64,000 bases of DNA from Epiperipatus broadwayi (lineage: Eukaryota; Onychophora; Udeonychophora; Euonychophora; Peripatidae), in contig JAQFVV010006739.1 of assembly GCA_028023455.1 (NCBI GenBank), positions 338,629-402,628 on the forward strand, read 5' to 3'. Positions 25,632 to 37,860 of the stretch are shown here, one piece after another. Under the pieces are notes generated by a model that worked only from the letters and a program-made list of their open reading frames with translations, made no database searches and had not been told where the DNA came from. The position numbers and the translations under genes were made by a program. Each line of letters starts with the position of its first letter. Position 1 is the stretch's first letter.

Positions 25632-25806
25632 GTTTTAAGCCAATAAATATCACTTGATCACTATTTCTTATGTTTGCTCTTAACTGTTATTAAAACAGGC
25701 AAAACTCTCTATACATATTGCCACTCAGTGCAAGCCTTCTGGCATCCATTGATTACTCTGGCTTGCACTGAATGGCAATATGTACAGAGAGTTTTGCCTG
25801 TTTTAA
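25632..25806 (+). mobile_element. FB-1 element, copy 3, with 9-bp target-site duplication
   Basis: It starts with GTTTTAAGCCAATAAATATC and ends with GAGTTTTGCCTGTTTTAA, the FB-1 ends. It is internally shortened to the palindromic segment with TGCCACTCAGTGCAAGCC and its inverted partner. The flanks are CTTTAGATA at 25623-25631 and 25807-25815. The internal hammerhead segment is missing. Confidence 0.85.
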
Positions 25807-25911
25807 CTTTAGATAATTCTTGATTTTTAACAGTTTAATTCCTAAGATTTTGAATAACTCTTATAAAATATAAGCAACATATTTTCATATTTGAAATTTT
25901 TTTACAAAACA

Positions 25912-25980
25912 TGTTGGATGACTAAAGTGTGCTTGAAAGTCTTGGTTCAAATATCCTCTAATTATATATATATATGTGTG

Positions 25981-26020
<40 letters not shown>

Positions 26021-26030
26021 CACACACACA
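25912..26030. repeat. FB-D end fragment followed by (TA)n/(CA)n microsatellite
   Basis: TTGGATGACTAAAGTGTGC...GAAAGTCTTGGTTCAAATATCC is the inverted FB-D end signature. It runs into TATATATATATGTGTGTATG, about 40 bp of (TA)n, and CATACACACACACAC, which is itself self-complementary. Confidence 0.65.
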
Positions 26031-26544
26031 CTAGCATTTGAATATTATATGAAATGTTGTATTTTAAAATGATGAGAATGTTAAAATTAACAAAAGCCAC
26101 CATAACACATTAGAAAACTCAGGAGTTGCATGTGGTGGCTTGATCAGAATAATAGCAAACATTAAAAATTAAAATATATAATATATACATGGTAGATTTT
26201 ATTTTTTATATAATTTTTTCCAGTTTCATAGACAAGCTATATTTATTAGCTATTGGATAACAAATAAATATCATGTATTTATGCTTTCATTTTTTTGGCT
26301 TAAAGTATTAATAACAGACTGACAAATATTCATAAAAACAAATTGGATGATGTAGTGAACCAACCATAATTTTCTTTTGTACACTTTAAAATAAGGGTAT
26401 TTTGTGGTTGGAAACAGTTGGAAAAAAAAAGACCAGTTCAGTGTTCTTGTTTAGGATTTTTTTTTTATTTCTTATGTTTGTATTAGAAAATAACATATTT
26501 ATACAATATTACATAATTGAATAGTCTTATTACTTGAGTTCATA

Positions 26545-26640
26545 AGAAGTTAAAGTGGTTTAAGTGTCAGAATGTGGAATTGATTCAAAGACCTATACTC
26601 CAAAATCTGAAGTTTTATCACTGCACTAATCATGCAGAAT
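26545..26640 (-). mobile_element. tRNA-like SINE relic
   Basis: The minus strand reads GATTAGTGCAGTGATAAAAC, then GGTCTTTGAATCAATTCC at B-box spacing (compare GGTTCRANNCC). The A box is weak. It resembles the relics near 10 kb. Confidence 0.35.
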
Positions 26641-26867
26641 AAAATATCCATATTATTCACATCTATATTATATAATTGTAAATACTTATGAGGACCCTTG
26701 GAGTATGATATTATATTTATTGCCATTTAAAACATATTGTGAATTTTTAACAATTTTGTAGGATATCGGGTATGGAGTAAAAAGTTTCCTTGTTTATCCA
26801 TATATGTAAATTATAATCTTAGAAAGAGGAATATAATTATATCAGAACATCTAATATCTCTGTATTT

Positions 26868-26871
26868 TGTG

Positions 26872-26907
<36 letters not shown>

Positions 26908-26915
26908 CACATAGA

Positions 26916-26985
<70 letters not shown>

Positions 26986-26991
26986 TCTATG
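26868..26991. repeat. Compound palindromic microsatellite
   Basis: GTGAACTA-(TA)n-TAGTTCAC forms one palindrome. It is directly followed by ATAGATCT-(CT)n-(AT)n-(AG)n-AGATCTAT, a second palindrome. The two are abutting perfect hairpins, so misassembly or slippage here is likely. Confidence 0.85.
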
Positions 26992-28048
26992 TTATTTTAT
27001 GTTTACAATATTACTATATACTATTTCTTGAAATAAAATTTTTTAAAATGTATTAAAAATTATTTAATTTTAATTGGGGGGGGGTCAGGTTGTATTTATC
27101 TAAAGATAATACATACTTTTATGGAGGTTCTGAAACTAACAATTTTTCAATAGTCTGGGGTTACTAAATGAAAGAAAGATATTTGTATGCCACTTTTTTA
27201 TACTATTAAAGTTGAATTATTATTAATCTTTGATTGGATGATAAAGAAGATAAAGTATATTTTTTGAACAAATGATAACTCAGATAGTGTAATAAATTTA
27301 TGGTGATTACTTATAATCTAATGTTTTATATTTATAAAAATTGTATAATTTAAATAAATTTGTTTTAGAAATTTTTATTGAGAACCCATTGACTCAACTA
27401 GAAAGAACAAGGTGGAATTGCAGAACTATTTAATATACAACTCCACAAACTTGAAAATGATTTTAACTTTTATTCATTTATACTGTAATTGGTATTGGAA
27501 ATAGAACCTATGTATGAGGACCTCATTAATAAAAATATTCGTTTTGGGTCTTTTTGATTTTTTGAATAATTTTATGTAACTCCAATGTGTGTATATTAAA
27601 AATTCAAAAGTGGGAGTGTTCATAAAGCATTTTATATTTTTGTTAAAATAAGAGAAATAATAGACTATTCAATGCAGATAAGCAATGATATTAGCATGAT
27701 ATTTTATTTCTTTGTGTTTACAGTGGAAGTAAAATTATTCTAACAACAAAAAAAAACTATTGTATGAAGAAAAATTATAATATCATACATAGCTTTAATT
27801 ATACTGTGTATGCTAATTCTTCATTAAGAGAAGAAGAAAATGTTATCATTTAGTAACACAAAAGTAATATTTTTATGGAAAAAGTTCTAAAACTAATATT
27901 TTTATGATTAGCAAACTATTTAAAATCTAGTGATTATTTTTTGGTTTAAGTCTTTCTATTTAGTAGATGATAATCATTTGATATAAAGTAAATGAAGTTC
28001 CAATTGAAGTTCTACCTATTGATCAAAGTAAGAAACATTTATTGTGAC
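26992..28048. other. No recognisable gene
   Basis: AT-rich sequence with a G9 run near 27076. No supported coding or repeat feature. Confidence 0.45.
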
Positions 28049-28153
28049 TCTCAAGATTCACAGTAAATCATGTGACTTAATTTAATAAATTTGTACTACA
28101 GATGTTATATAATGAGTGTGCTAATGGCTCTTTGCTTTTCTGAATATCCCTAT

Positions 28154-28192
28154 CCTCAGAACTGTTTCTAGCTTTGGTTGTGATCAGTGAGG
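28154..28192 (-). ncRNA. Degenerate hammerhead motif (FB-2, inverted arm)
   Basis: CCUCA (28192-28188) pairs with UGAGG (28158-28154). Between them are CUGAUCA (G8 become C), a helix II remnant and GAAAC. The core change should abolish cleavage. Confidence 0.5.
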
Positions 28193-28507
28193 CTATTAGC
28201 ATGCTCATTATATAATATTTGTAGTACAACCCTTATTAAATTAAGTCTCATGATACATGACTTAATTTTTTTTGTTGCAATTATTGTATTGCTCTTGAGG
28301 TTTTGGTGATTTTTTTATTGCTAAAGCTATTAATATATGGTGTATCTGAATTTAGTTCAGTCCCATATGGCTATTTATGTTTGATAGCTGGATTTGAAGA
28401 CATATGGATGTCTGAAAAGTTCAGATTTTCTATTTAATAAGTAACTATTATATAAATGCTAGGGCTTGATCTGGTATTTTTAAATCTAATACCTGAATGT
28501 TCTAGTG

Positions 28508-28546
28508 TCTCATTGATGACAGCCAGAGCTAGAAACTGGTCTGAGG
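28508..28546 (+). ncRNA. Hammerhead motif of FB-2 (one core change)
   Basis: UCUCA (28508-28512) pairs with UGAGG (28542-28546). The box is UUGAUGA (C3 become U). Helix II is AGC-CAGA-GCU, followed by GAA, helix III ACUGGU and C17, giving a GUC triplet. Apart from C3 the architecture is complete. Confidence 0.6.
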
Positions 28547-28639
28547 ATAGGGATATTTACAAAAGCTTGTTAAGAGCTATTAGCACACTCATTATATAAG
28601 AATCTCAAGATTATTTATAAATATCAGTAATCCATTAAA

Positions 28640-28685
28640 CATCACATGATCACAGGGCTCTAATGTATGGAGAGTTTTGCCTGTT
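28640..28685 (+). mobile_element. 46-bp FB-1 micro-insertion with 12-bp target-site duplication
   Basis: Only the two FB-1 ends remain: CATCACATGATCAC, then ATGTATGGAGAGTTTTGCCTG. TAATCCATTAAA flanks it at 28628-28639 and 28686-28697. Either a severely deleted copy transposed, or the interior was lost later without touching the ends. Confidence 0.8.
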
Positions 28686-28697
28686 TAATCCATTAAA

Positions 28698-29660
28698 TTT
28701 AATGGTAAATATTGAGAAGAAAAAAAAAGTGTAAAATGACTATAATCTATTATTATGCATTATAGAACTTGATAAAAGAATTTGTCTAAATGTTTACTCA
28801 ATCAGGCCCAATGTCTACTCTCATATAAAATACTGTCAAATAAAATTATTATTAAAAATATTTTTATATAATTTCTCTATATCATTGCATTAAAGAAGAA
28901 ACAGTTTATAACATGAAGATTATTCATTGAAGCAGGTGCAATAGCTAGTGACTGTTTTTCTACTAACAGAAAAAAAAGCAAGCATAACCATATCAAAGAA
29001 ATGGCCAATTTGAATAAATCTAAATATGAATTGCTTATTAGATAATAATTAAATACAGATATAGAGAACTTGCAATTACACTATTATATGTCATGAATAT
29101 GATATATCGAATATATTGAAAGTATTCTAGGCAGTAATCAGCTGAATTTTAAAAAAACTACATTTTCTGAGAGTATATTAATTAATTACCAGATATTGCA
29201 TTGGCTCAGAAAAAAAGAAAATTAGTAATAGTTGAATTATCAAGTTGTTAATATTTAGTAACATACATTAAGATCAGCACTCAAAAACTTCAGTCATCTT
29301 TTAAAAAATCATTTCATATTGATGAATAAATAATAATAATATACAAGAGTAGGCCAGCAAAAAATTGTAGGCATAAGCATATATAATTCAGCATTAAATG
29401 ATTTTAATAACTGTTGTTCAAAATGAGTGGCCATAAAACAAACATCATATGACTTCTCTTGTGATTACTTCTATTAATATTATACAGTAATGACATCTTT
29501 TGTTACTTATTATTTTTAATGGAGCAGCAATATCACCAAAGTAAATTACAGAGTGGTCTAAATCATCTATTTATTTCCCTTTTAAATAAATATGTAAACA
29601 ATATTATTTATTATATTTTTATAATGCCTATTTGTTTCCAATTTTCTAATATAATTTTTA
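28698..29660. other. No recognisable gene
   Basis: AT-rich sequence with nothing I can assign. Confidence 0.45.
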
Positions 29661-30030
29661 CATTCAAAGATCAGCCTTTCAAGCTAATTCTGCATGCATC
29701 TTTTGAGATAGCATCATATAAAAATAAATGCTTATTTACTTATAATTAAGTTTCAGTTACAGTGATGTTTAGTAAATTCTAGACAATTTCACTGACATCA
29801 TTCATTCAAACATTGTAAATAGTAATTTAAAGTGAGAATTCTTCTCTCACGCTTTCCTCAACAGTACTTCAGATTTGCTCATATAAAAGAATTTGAGTCA
29901 TAGGAATAAAAGATTCCTTTTATTCCTGCATAAATACTATATCTTGTGTTGTAGAGGGAAGTATTCATTTATTATTTAACACTCTCAAAAGACACATGCA
30001 CAATTAGCTTGAAAGGCTGATCTTTGAATG
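29661..30030. mobile_element. FB-C foldback element, copy 1
   Basis: The terminal arms are 29661-29710 (CATTCAAAGATCAGCCTTTC...) and 29981-30030 (...GAAAGGCTGATCTTTGAATG), nearly perfect over about 50 bp. The sequence just outside and inside (ATAAAAATAAATGCTTA near 29715 and 30057) is also repeated, so the true element may be larger. It is related to 32883-33356. No open frame and no hammerhead motif were found. Confidence 0.7.
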
Positions 30031-30074
30031 TAATACAATTGTACACATAGCGTCATATAAAAATAAATGCTTAA

Positions 30075-31467
30075 TACAATTTTTGTAATTGCTGATACTT
30101 TATTTTCCTCTGTATCTAGTTCATATTTACCCTAATGTATATCCTTTTCCAAAATTCTATTCCTATTAATATGTTATCCAATGTTTTTTAAAGTCATAAT
30201 ATTAACTGTGACTATTTTTTGAAAATTATACATATTAATATAAGATATTTCACATTTTCCATTTTATCCTTTCATGACTTAGATTTTTCATCTTCATTCT
30301 TCCTTGTTTCTAAAGATTCTGATATAACCTTAAATAACAAACTACTTCCTCTGCCATAATTATAATAAGTTATTTGTTGACATATAACCATATTGTTATC
30401 ACATTTATGGCTGGTATCTTATTTTCTCTCCTATTCCAAACTCTACAATCATCTGGTTCCGAATGTCTTCTCAACCTACTTTTATCACATTATTATCACT
30501 TTTAAATGCCAGTCTAAAAAAATTTAATTTAATCCTCACTTGTCTTTTATAAACATTTGATCAATTGATATATCTCTGAATAGCCTCCAATTTTATTTAC
30601 ATATTTGTTCCTAGTGCACATCTTTCAATTTTCTATTAAAAATTACTTTCTTTCTCAAACATTACTATCTTATTAAAGTATGCTGAAATTGGAATACCAA
30701 TACCTTATACCAGTTATAAGTCGAATATGCTTGATCCCAAATGCTTGGAAATTACATTATTTTGGATTTGTGACTTTTTTATATATTTTGAAATGCACGA
30801 TCTGGTGGGCTAAAATGAAAATATTTATAGAAAATTAAATAAAAGAGGGATAAGAGAATTATAATTATTTGAGATTCGTTTACATAGGAATATAAATTTG
30901 TTTTATTACCAATTGAAATATATATTTATGTTAAGAATAAATGATATGAAATGTTTGCAGATGCTGCAAAGCCTTCAAATAAATCATACCATTCAAAATT
31001 GAATAATAAATTAATGATATAAAAAGGAAGAGAAAATATCTTTTTTGAGTCAATAGCAGCAAATTAATTTTACTTTATATAAATTCCTAACTTAAACTGT
31101 ACAAAAAAAAAAAAAAAGAGAAAATTTTTTTTTTGCATTCATTAGCAATAGAATTGTCATTAATTGTAAAATATTTTAAAGCATAAATTAATTTAAATAT
31201 TATTAAAAATATGTTTCAAATAATATGTTATTCATAAAAGCATTGCAATGATGCTCTGGAAATACTATCATTCAAAGGAAATGTGCTTTGATATGTCAAA
31301 TAATAAAGATTTATAATTTTTTTGATTTTTATGTACATCAAAATGCAAAATTTTATAAAATCTAAGTTAGAGAGTGACTGTATTTTGACATTATTTTTGT
31401 TCTATAATAACTTTACATTGTATGGATTCTTCAATGATTTCTCACATTTTTACCTCACTATAAATAT
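30075..31467. other. No recognisable gene
   Basis: A stretch near 30707-30800 (AATGCTTGGAAATTACATTA, TTTTGGATTTGTGAC) faintly resembles ends of Tigger-type elements, but no partner end was found. The rest is AT-rich. Confidence 0.35.
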
Positions 31468-31468
31468 A

Positions 31469-31551
31469 ATTAGAGGGGATTTGAACCCAGACTTTCAAAC
31501 TCCCTTCAGTCAACCACTCCAAAGAGGACTGAGTTCAAATCCCTCTAATTA
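31469..31551. mobile_element. Mini FB-D foldback
   Basis: AATTAGAGGGGATTTGAACC (31469-31488) and its inverted partner CAAATCCCTCTAATT (to about 31551) enclose about 40 bp containing AGACTTTCAAACTCCCTTCA. It is the minimal form of FB-D, without a hammerhead. Confidence 0.65.
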
Positions 31552-32866
31552 CATTTCGATGTATTATACTTGTATTTAAATGTTACTATAAATAATAAAT
31601 GTTTTTTCAAATTCCAAAATCTTAAATTATTTACAAACAATGATATTTACTCTTTTATAAATATTATAATGTAACATTGAATTTATTTAAAGATTAAATC
31701 TTTTTCTTATCCCTTTTTTAATAGACTCATGATCTTTGCATTAACTATAATATTTACTACAATTTTCACTTAAATCACATGAAAAGACTGGTTTAGTTAA
31801 AACACATCATGGAAACAAATTATATTGTATCTGATTGCTTTGAAAGATTATTTAAACATTTAAGAGAAAATTCCTGAAGTCATATAGATATGTAAAAAGT
31901 ACTGTCTCATCTAAGAAGACTGGTTTAATCAAAACATATCATGAGGGCGAATTGTAGTTTTTAATATCTTTGGGAGATTGTTAAGCATTTTTATATATCT
32001 GTATAGCAATTTTTTTAAAAGTATTTAATAATGTCTAAACCAACTGAGAAGGATTTAAATGAAATGCATTCTGAGAGAAAAGTGCATATTTTCTAATGTC
32101 TGCTAGCAGAAAGGTTTGAGATCATAAATTAACATTATAATTATATATTCATTTTTTAACATGTAATTTACAGCATTTTTATTATAGTTTTAAATTTTTT
32201 ATTTTTATCTTCATCTATCTTCATGATATTTTAAATTTAAATTCATTTTAAACATTTCATCATTAATCTCTGAATAAATAACTTGAGTTTCATTATGTAT
32301 TGGAAAATATTTTGAATTGAGAATACTTTTCCTCATTTATCTCCATTCCTAAATAAATGTGTTCACCTACAGCTCTTATATTCATCTCTCCTAACACTTT
32401 TCATTCCTATGTCAATATTAGTGTGATTTACTTATTTTTACTAAATGAACTTTATTTCTTTTACCCACACTCTTTATATACTTGACAAATAACTCAAATA
32501 TTTTTTCTTTTTGAAAAAGTAAATAATATACTTACCAAAAAAGAATGCTTTAAAAAAATTTTTTTTCCAATTTTTTCTTCTTAAATCTATACTTAACATT
32601 TATCATTTGCAGACCAGTATTCAAATTCTTAAATACAATATAACAAATAATGGAGGCAGAGAATTAACTTCACTTCTGACCTTCCTATATATAATTTTAG
32701 AAAACCTTTAATAGAATAACTTATAATTCTTTTCAGTTACATTTTTTTTCTACCATTCTATAATGTTTTCTCCTTTTAAAACATATTAATAACTTCTTAT
32801 TTAGTTTGTATGACATTTCTACTTCTTGTATCAGAACATTATAATCTGCCAATCTTCTTTCTCTTA
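31552..32866. other. No recognisable gene
   Basis: A loose repeat is visible: GAAAAGACTGGTTTAGTTAAAA near 31782 and GAAGACTGGTTTAATCAAAA near 31915. Otherwise AT-rich and unassigned. Confidence 0.4.
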
Positions 32867-32882
32867 TAAAACAGCTTTAAAT

Positions 32883-33356
32883 AAGCATTTATTTTATATA
32901 TAGTGCAATGTTTATAAATTGTAATACATTAAAGATCAGCTTTTCAAGCTATTGCGCATGCGCTTTTTACGAGTGTAAATAATAAATGAATACTTTCATT
33001 CCCAACACAAGATATAGTAAGTACGAAAAAATAAAATGAATCCACTTATTCTTTCCAACCCAAATGCTTATATATGGGCAAATCTTATGTACTGGAAATG
33101 AAAGCATGATGATATACCACTCACTTTAAATTACTGTTTACGATGTCTGAATGACTGACGTCGATGAAATTATCTAGAATTTACTAAATGTCACTCTCAA
33201 ATGAAATTTAAACATATGTATTACAATTTATAAATGTTGCACTATATATAAAATAAATGCTTATTTACATATGTTTAAGTTTCATTTGAGAGTGACGTTT
33301 AGTAAATTCTAGATAATTTTGCCTACGTCATTCATTCAGACATTGTAACAGTAATT
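32883..33356. mobile_element. FB-C foldback element, copy 2, with 16-bp target-site duplication
   Basis: The direct repeat TAAAACAGCTTTAAAT occurs at 32867-32882 and 33357-33372. Inside, AAGCATTTATTTTATATATA...GTAATAC (about 32884-32928) has an inverted partner at about 33218-33263. A second inverted pair carries ACGTCATTCATTCAGACAT / ATGTCTGAATGACTGACGTC. It shares the AAAGATCAGC..TTTCAAGCT signature with 29661-30030. The duplication is longer than a cut-and-paste TIR transposon normally makes, which favours a retrotransposition-like mechanism. Confidence 0.85.
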
Positions 33357-33372
33357 TAAAACAGCTTTAAAT

Positions 33373-34432
33373 GTCTTCTGCAATTCAATTACCTTTTACC
33401 CACTATACAGTGATAAATTATCACTAATGATGATCATGTGATATCACTCAGTTATAGTATTCTATTGTTCAGTACTCAACCTATTTTTGGCAAAGAATTA
33501 ACATACATTACATTTAGACATTTTTGCATATGTTTCTGTACATTTATTAATTTCCACATTTCTTTCCCTTGAAAATCTTCTTTTTCTCTGTATCTCTCTT
33601 TATCACTATAAACTTATCTATTTTTTATGCACACATTAAAATTACCAAAAGAATACTACCATATCTTTTCTCTCCTTGTTTTAAGCAGTCTCATATTTTA
33701 TTGTTGCTTTATTCCACCTTTGAGTCTTATTTTACTCTGTAATTAAATACACTAAACACATTTCTCATTCTTTTTGTCTTATTTTCATGTTGCATTATAT
33801 TTGTTTAAATATTTTTTTATGACCATATTTTAAATTGACTTCATTATATCCCTATAATTTTCCCATCTTTTTACTTTTTTCTGGAGTACGTATATTTATT
33901 ACAGATATCATCATTTCTCAGGTGACTCTTCACAAACCATTTATTGAAATATCTTTCTATTGTTATCCAAATTCTCGTAATAATAGATTTTTTTTATTTT
34001 ATTTACATATTTTCACGCTTATGACTTTTTTATCATTTTATTTTTCTTTTTTTCTTTTTCATTAACATTATTCAGGTTTATTATAATATACTGTATAAAA
34101 TCTAGAGCTAACATTTTAAAAGGAAATGAAGAACTAAAATGATATATAAAAAAACTGTAATATTAAGAAGTCAATAAAATTATAGATAACATCAATTTAA
34201 TAAATATTATTTCTAAAATACATATAAAGGGCAATTCATATTGTACATGTCAAAATATATGGTAACTATTAATTGCAAAATGTATGTTAAAATAGATCAT
34301 TTTAATATCACTGTAATTATATAAAATGTTTTATAAATAGACTTAATATAAAATATAAGTATTACACTTTTGGAGATATTGATTTTAATTGTTCAAATAA
34401 TAAAAGATAAGTCAAAAAAAGTTTAAAAGCAT
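33373..34432. other. No recognisable gene
   Basis: Pyrimidine-rich, AT-rich sequence with no assignable family. Confidence 0.4.
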
Positions 34433-34433
34433 T

Positions 34434-34541
34434 ATTTTTTTTTCTCATGTGTCATAGTATCAGCTGGGAAGTGAACCTGCTAACCCAGGACAACTGCTTG
34501 CAAAGCAGCCGTCACTGACCTCTCAACCACTAATGCTTGAC
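34434..34541 (-). mobile_element. tRNA-derived SINE copy
   Basis: The minus strand reads GTCAAGCATTAGTGGTTGAG, then GTCAGTGACGGCTGCTTTGC and GGTTCACTTCCCAGC (B box), ending in an A tail (seen as T10 at 34434-34443). It has the same layout as the copy at 41963-42063. Clear target-site duplications are not visible. Confidence 0.7.
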
Positions 34542-34544
34542 ATC

Positions 34545-36720
34545 ATGATTTACTAAAATTTTAATGAACTTTTTCAACAAATTTTAACATTTGTTTTTAT
34601 TTGTCAATTCAAAACACAATCAGTTTCATTAAGTTGTGAATGATGTTATTTTCATCAGTATTTCTGATGTCTCAGTAAATTTCAGTGTAACTTCAACTTA
34701 CATCTTTTTTATTTGTAAAGTAAATCTGTATTCTGATAGGAACAAATAAATAGTAGAAATAAAATATGATAAATTAGTAAAAAGAATGAAGCTGACAGAT
34801 ATGAGATCATGGGAAAAATTTGCAATGAATTAAAAGTTAACAGTGAGATCTCAAAAGATTTTTGATAAGGATTAATCTTAACAACAGGGTTTCCACAAGA
34901 CCAAAAAGAAAAAAGAAGTGCAAAACATATAATGTTTCATTTTTTTAAAAACTATCTATGCATAAAAGTATTGCATCGGGACTATGATTTGTAAGAAATA
35001 AAGAAAAATGTTACTTGAATGATGTTAACTTCAATATCAAAAAAAGGAGAAGAAAGAAATAAGAAAGCAATCTTGAAATATGTAGAAAAGAGAAATATAT
35101 AGAAAAAGTGAGTGCGGTTTCGGAGCATATTTACAATCCTTTTTGCAAATAGTTTATTATATTCTTATCTTTCAGATGTAAAATATTCTTTTAAAATAAA
35201 CACGTTTCTTAAACTATGTTCAGATTTTAAGTAGTTGCCAGAGAAAATACTGACATATTGACATAAAAAATCTTTTTAATTAAATTACTTTGAACAAACT
35301 AAAAATCGTCAATGTTTAGAATGTTATTTCTTTTTAAATGATTAAATATTTAAATAAAACAAACATTTTACTATAAATAAGCAATTATAGTTTTTCTTTT
35401 CTCTTCATAAATTATCCATCATTTTATTTTTATACAGTCGACTTTTTAAATCAATCTTTAAAACCGATGATATTGAAAGAGAAAAGAAAAAGGTTCTCAA
35501 TTGCAGACTTTTTTTTTTTTTATTATTATAGGATTATGAACTTTTATTTAAAAAGAAATAGTTAATAAAATATTTTTAGAAACTAAAAGCTTTTTACCAA
35601 AAATAATTGATTCATTTAAAAATGAGTACACACAGTTTTATTAAGTAAAAGTTAAATTAATTAATTAGAAACATTAAGTTTATTTAATTAACAAACTATT
35701 GTACTCCTAATTAATAAGTCAGAATAAGAACTAAGTTTCTTGTAAAACGAATGCAAAGGGATTCGCTATATTATGAACATAGTTCAAATTTGAGATGCGA
35801 TAAATTGTTAAGAATGCAGTAAGCAATGACAAACTACTGCCGACCATTATTAAATATTATCCTTTGGTCATTATACTTTATCTCAAAAGAGAACGTGCAT
35901 ACACACATTAAATAATTTCTTAATTTTCTTTTTGTAATGGCTCTTTTTTACTTTTAATAAGTAGCTATAGAATAATCTAAACTAAAATCATTATTATATG
36001 TTCGCACATCAGAAAATACTAAAATAAATTATGTGATTAGTACTGAAGAGTATTATAATGCAATTCTAATACATGTTCATATTATGTCTATGTGTAATTA
36101 AAATCATCCAAGAATAGCAGTGAATGGATTTCTCGATATAATTAGCGAGATGTTAGCGAGATAAAATACTGCAAGGATGAAAAACTACTCATATTTTCAT
36201 TATATAGTAACTGTTAATTTGTGACTATTGCCTTCTTCATTATTTCTTTATGAGTGGATTGTCCTGCAATGGATTATTTAAAGAATGTTTTATGCCCAAT
36301 CTATGCTAACTTTAAAAATAAATTATGGTTATCAGAATTGTTATTTGCAAAATCAAGACCAAAGACAAAATTATATTGGTATGAGAATAAATGCTAATCA
36401 TACTAAATTAGATAAAATAAAAAAAATATTAAGAATAAAAACTCAATAAAATATTAAAAATAAGAACCCAATAGGAAGTTATAGAACAAGTTAGTGCTTT
36501 TAAATACTTGACAATTTGATAAATGATAATGGAAACAGTGACAAAAAATTAAAGTAAGATTTGCAATTGTTAATTAATTTTTTAATAAATATAGAAGACT
36601 ATTTATTGAAATTTGATCTAAGAAAAATATTTGTTAAATTTCCCATGGTCAACAGTCTTATTTTACAATATTATATAATAACTGAAACACAGGCTTGTTA
36701 TATACCTGTGGCTATATATA
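34545..36720. other. No recognisable gene
   Basis: AT-rich sequence without supported features. Confidence 0.45.
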
Positions 36721-36723
36721 TAT

Positions 36724-36872
36724 AATATAGGGTATATGAGCACAGACTTTCACACCACCCACCTCTCTCCACTCTATCTTTTCAGCATATATGTGTTTAG
36801 GTGTATCAGTGTTATTAGATAGAGTGGAGAGAGGTGGGTGGTGTGAAAGTCTGTGCTCATATACCCTATATT
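36724..36872. mobile_element. Perfect 56-bp inverted repeat, foldback related to FB-D
   Basis: Arms at 36724-36779 and 36817-36872 are perfectly complementary over 56 bp, with a 37-bp spacer. The arms contain ACTTTCACACCACCCACC and CTCTCTCCACTCTATC. The spacer contains GTGTATCAGTGTTATTAG, resembling FB-D arm sequence near 46.4 kb. Perfect arms imply recent formation or gene conversion between arms. Confidence 0.85.
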
Positions 36873-37587
36873 AAATATTATATAATATTATTTGGTGTAG
36901 TTCTTTTCCTGAATTCGTTGAATCATACTTTTCTGGCAATAAATTCCTTCACAAAACCAGTACTTGTAGAAAAATATTTATCCAACAATTGCTTCACAAA
37001 TTGGTGACACTATTGTTGGTCATTTGCTATTGATTAATCCACATTAACAAAACAGTTTTCATTTAATTTGTGATCTACATTTTAAATTGCTCAATATGGA
37101 AATTTCTTTTTGCAATTTTAACTTATTTTTCAAATTGATGCAGACTGTTAATTTAATAATAATGTATTCAAAACTTAAATTGCTTCTTTTAAATATGATA
37201 TTTTTCCACTTCAATACTGATCAATATCTGGCACATGATTAAAATTAATATTTATGTATACACCTGGGGCTTGTTTTATGCGATAGATATGTTCCTCAGA
37301 AAATGTGCAAAAAAAAAATTGCACAAAAATAGACTTGACTTACCTTGAAAAATGGGAAATACATACTGTAATTTTCAACAATAGCATAAAAGCAAAGCAA
37401 CAACATAAAATTACTTTAAAATTCACATAAAAAAAATAAGTAAATAAAATATGACTAATAAAAAATTTCAAATTTGAAAAAAAATGATACAAGATAAACT
37501 TTTTTTACTTTTTTTTATTAACTACAGTATTTAATTTTATTCAAAACAGTATATTTTTATGCATAATTTACAGTATTTTACATTTTT

Positions 37588-37860
37588 TCATACAAGTTTT
37601 TCATACAAGTACAGTATTTTAATTATTATCACTATTTGATAATATGCAGGTTCATTTGTAAACTGGTAAGAAATCATATTCATCACAAGAGGAAATGCAA
37701 CTTTTGCCAACTTCATTTTTTTAATTGCTCTTATAGTGGACTTGCCCAAACTAAAATGTTTTCCAATCACTGTTGATTCTTCCCATTTCACTAAGTGATC
37801 TAAAATTGAAATTCTGGTTTCCAAAGAAATTCGTTTTCTTAGATGTTTTTTCCTCTCCAT
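37588..37860 (-). pseudogene. N-terminal helix-turn-helix of a Tigger-type transposase
   Basis: The first 55 or so residues (MERKKHLRKRISLETRISIL, then DHLVKWEESTVIGKHFSLGK and STIRAIKK) match the psq/CENPB-type DNA-binding helix-turn-helix at the start of Tigger/Jerky transposases. From about residue 58 the similarity stops and the frame runs into unrelated AT-rich sequence. The DDE catalytic domain is absent, consistent with an internal deletion. It cannot encode an active transposase. Confidence 0.8.

Larger units (their letters stand above)
28059..28602. mobile_element. FB-2 foldback element with 10-bp target-site duplication
   Basis: A short inverted arm (to about 28240) and a longer plus-oriented arm are joined. 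TCTCAAGATT flanks the unit at 28049-28058 and 28603-28612, so it went in as a single insertion. The arm sequence (CATATGGATGTCTGAAAA, GAGCTATTAGCACACTC) recurs in the multimeric copy at 49882-50964. Both arms contain hammerhead motifs. There is no open frame. Confidence 0.85.

Noticed and set aside
25885-26103. Open frame encoding a tyrosine/isoleucine-rich peptide
   Set aside because: It is a translation of the (TA)n/(CA)n microsatellite, not a gene.
30707-30800. Tigger-type transposon end
   Set aside because: Only a faint match to such ends. No inverted partner or TA flanks were found.
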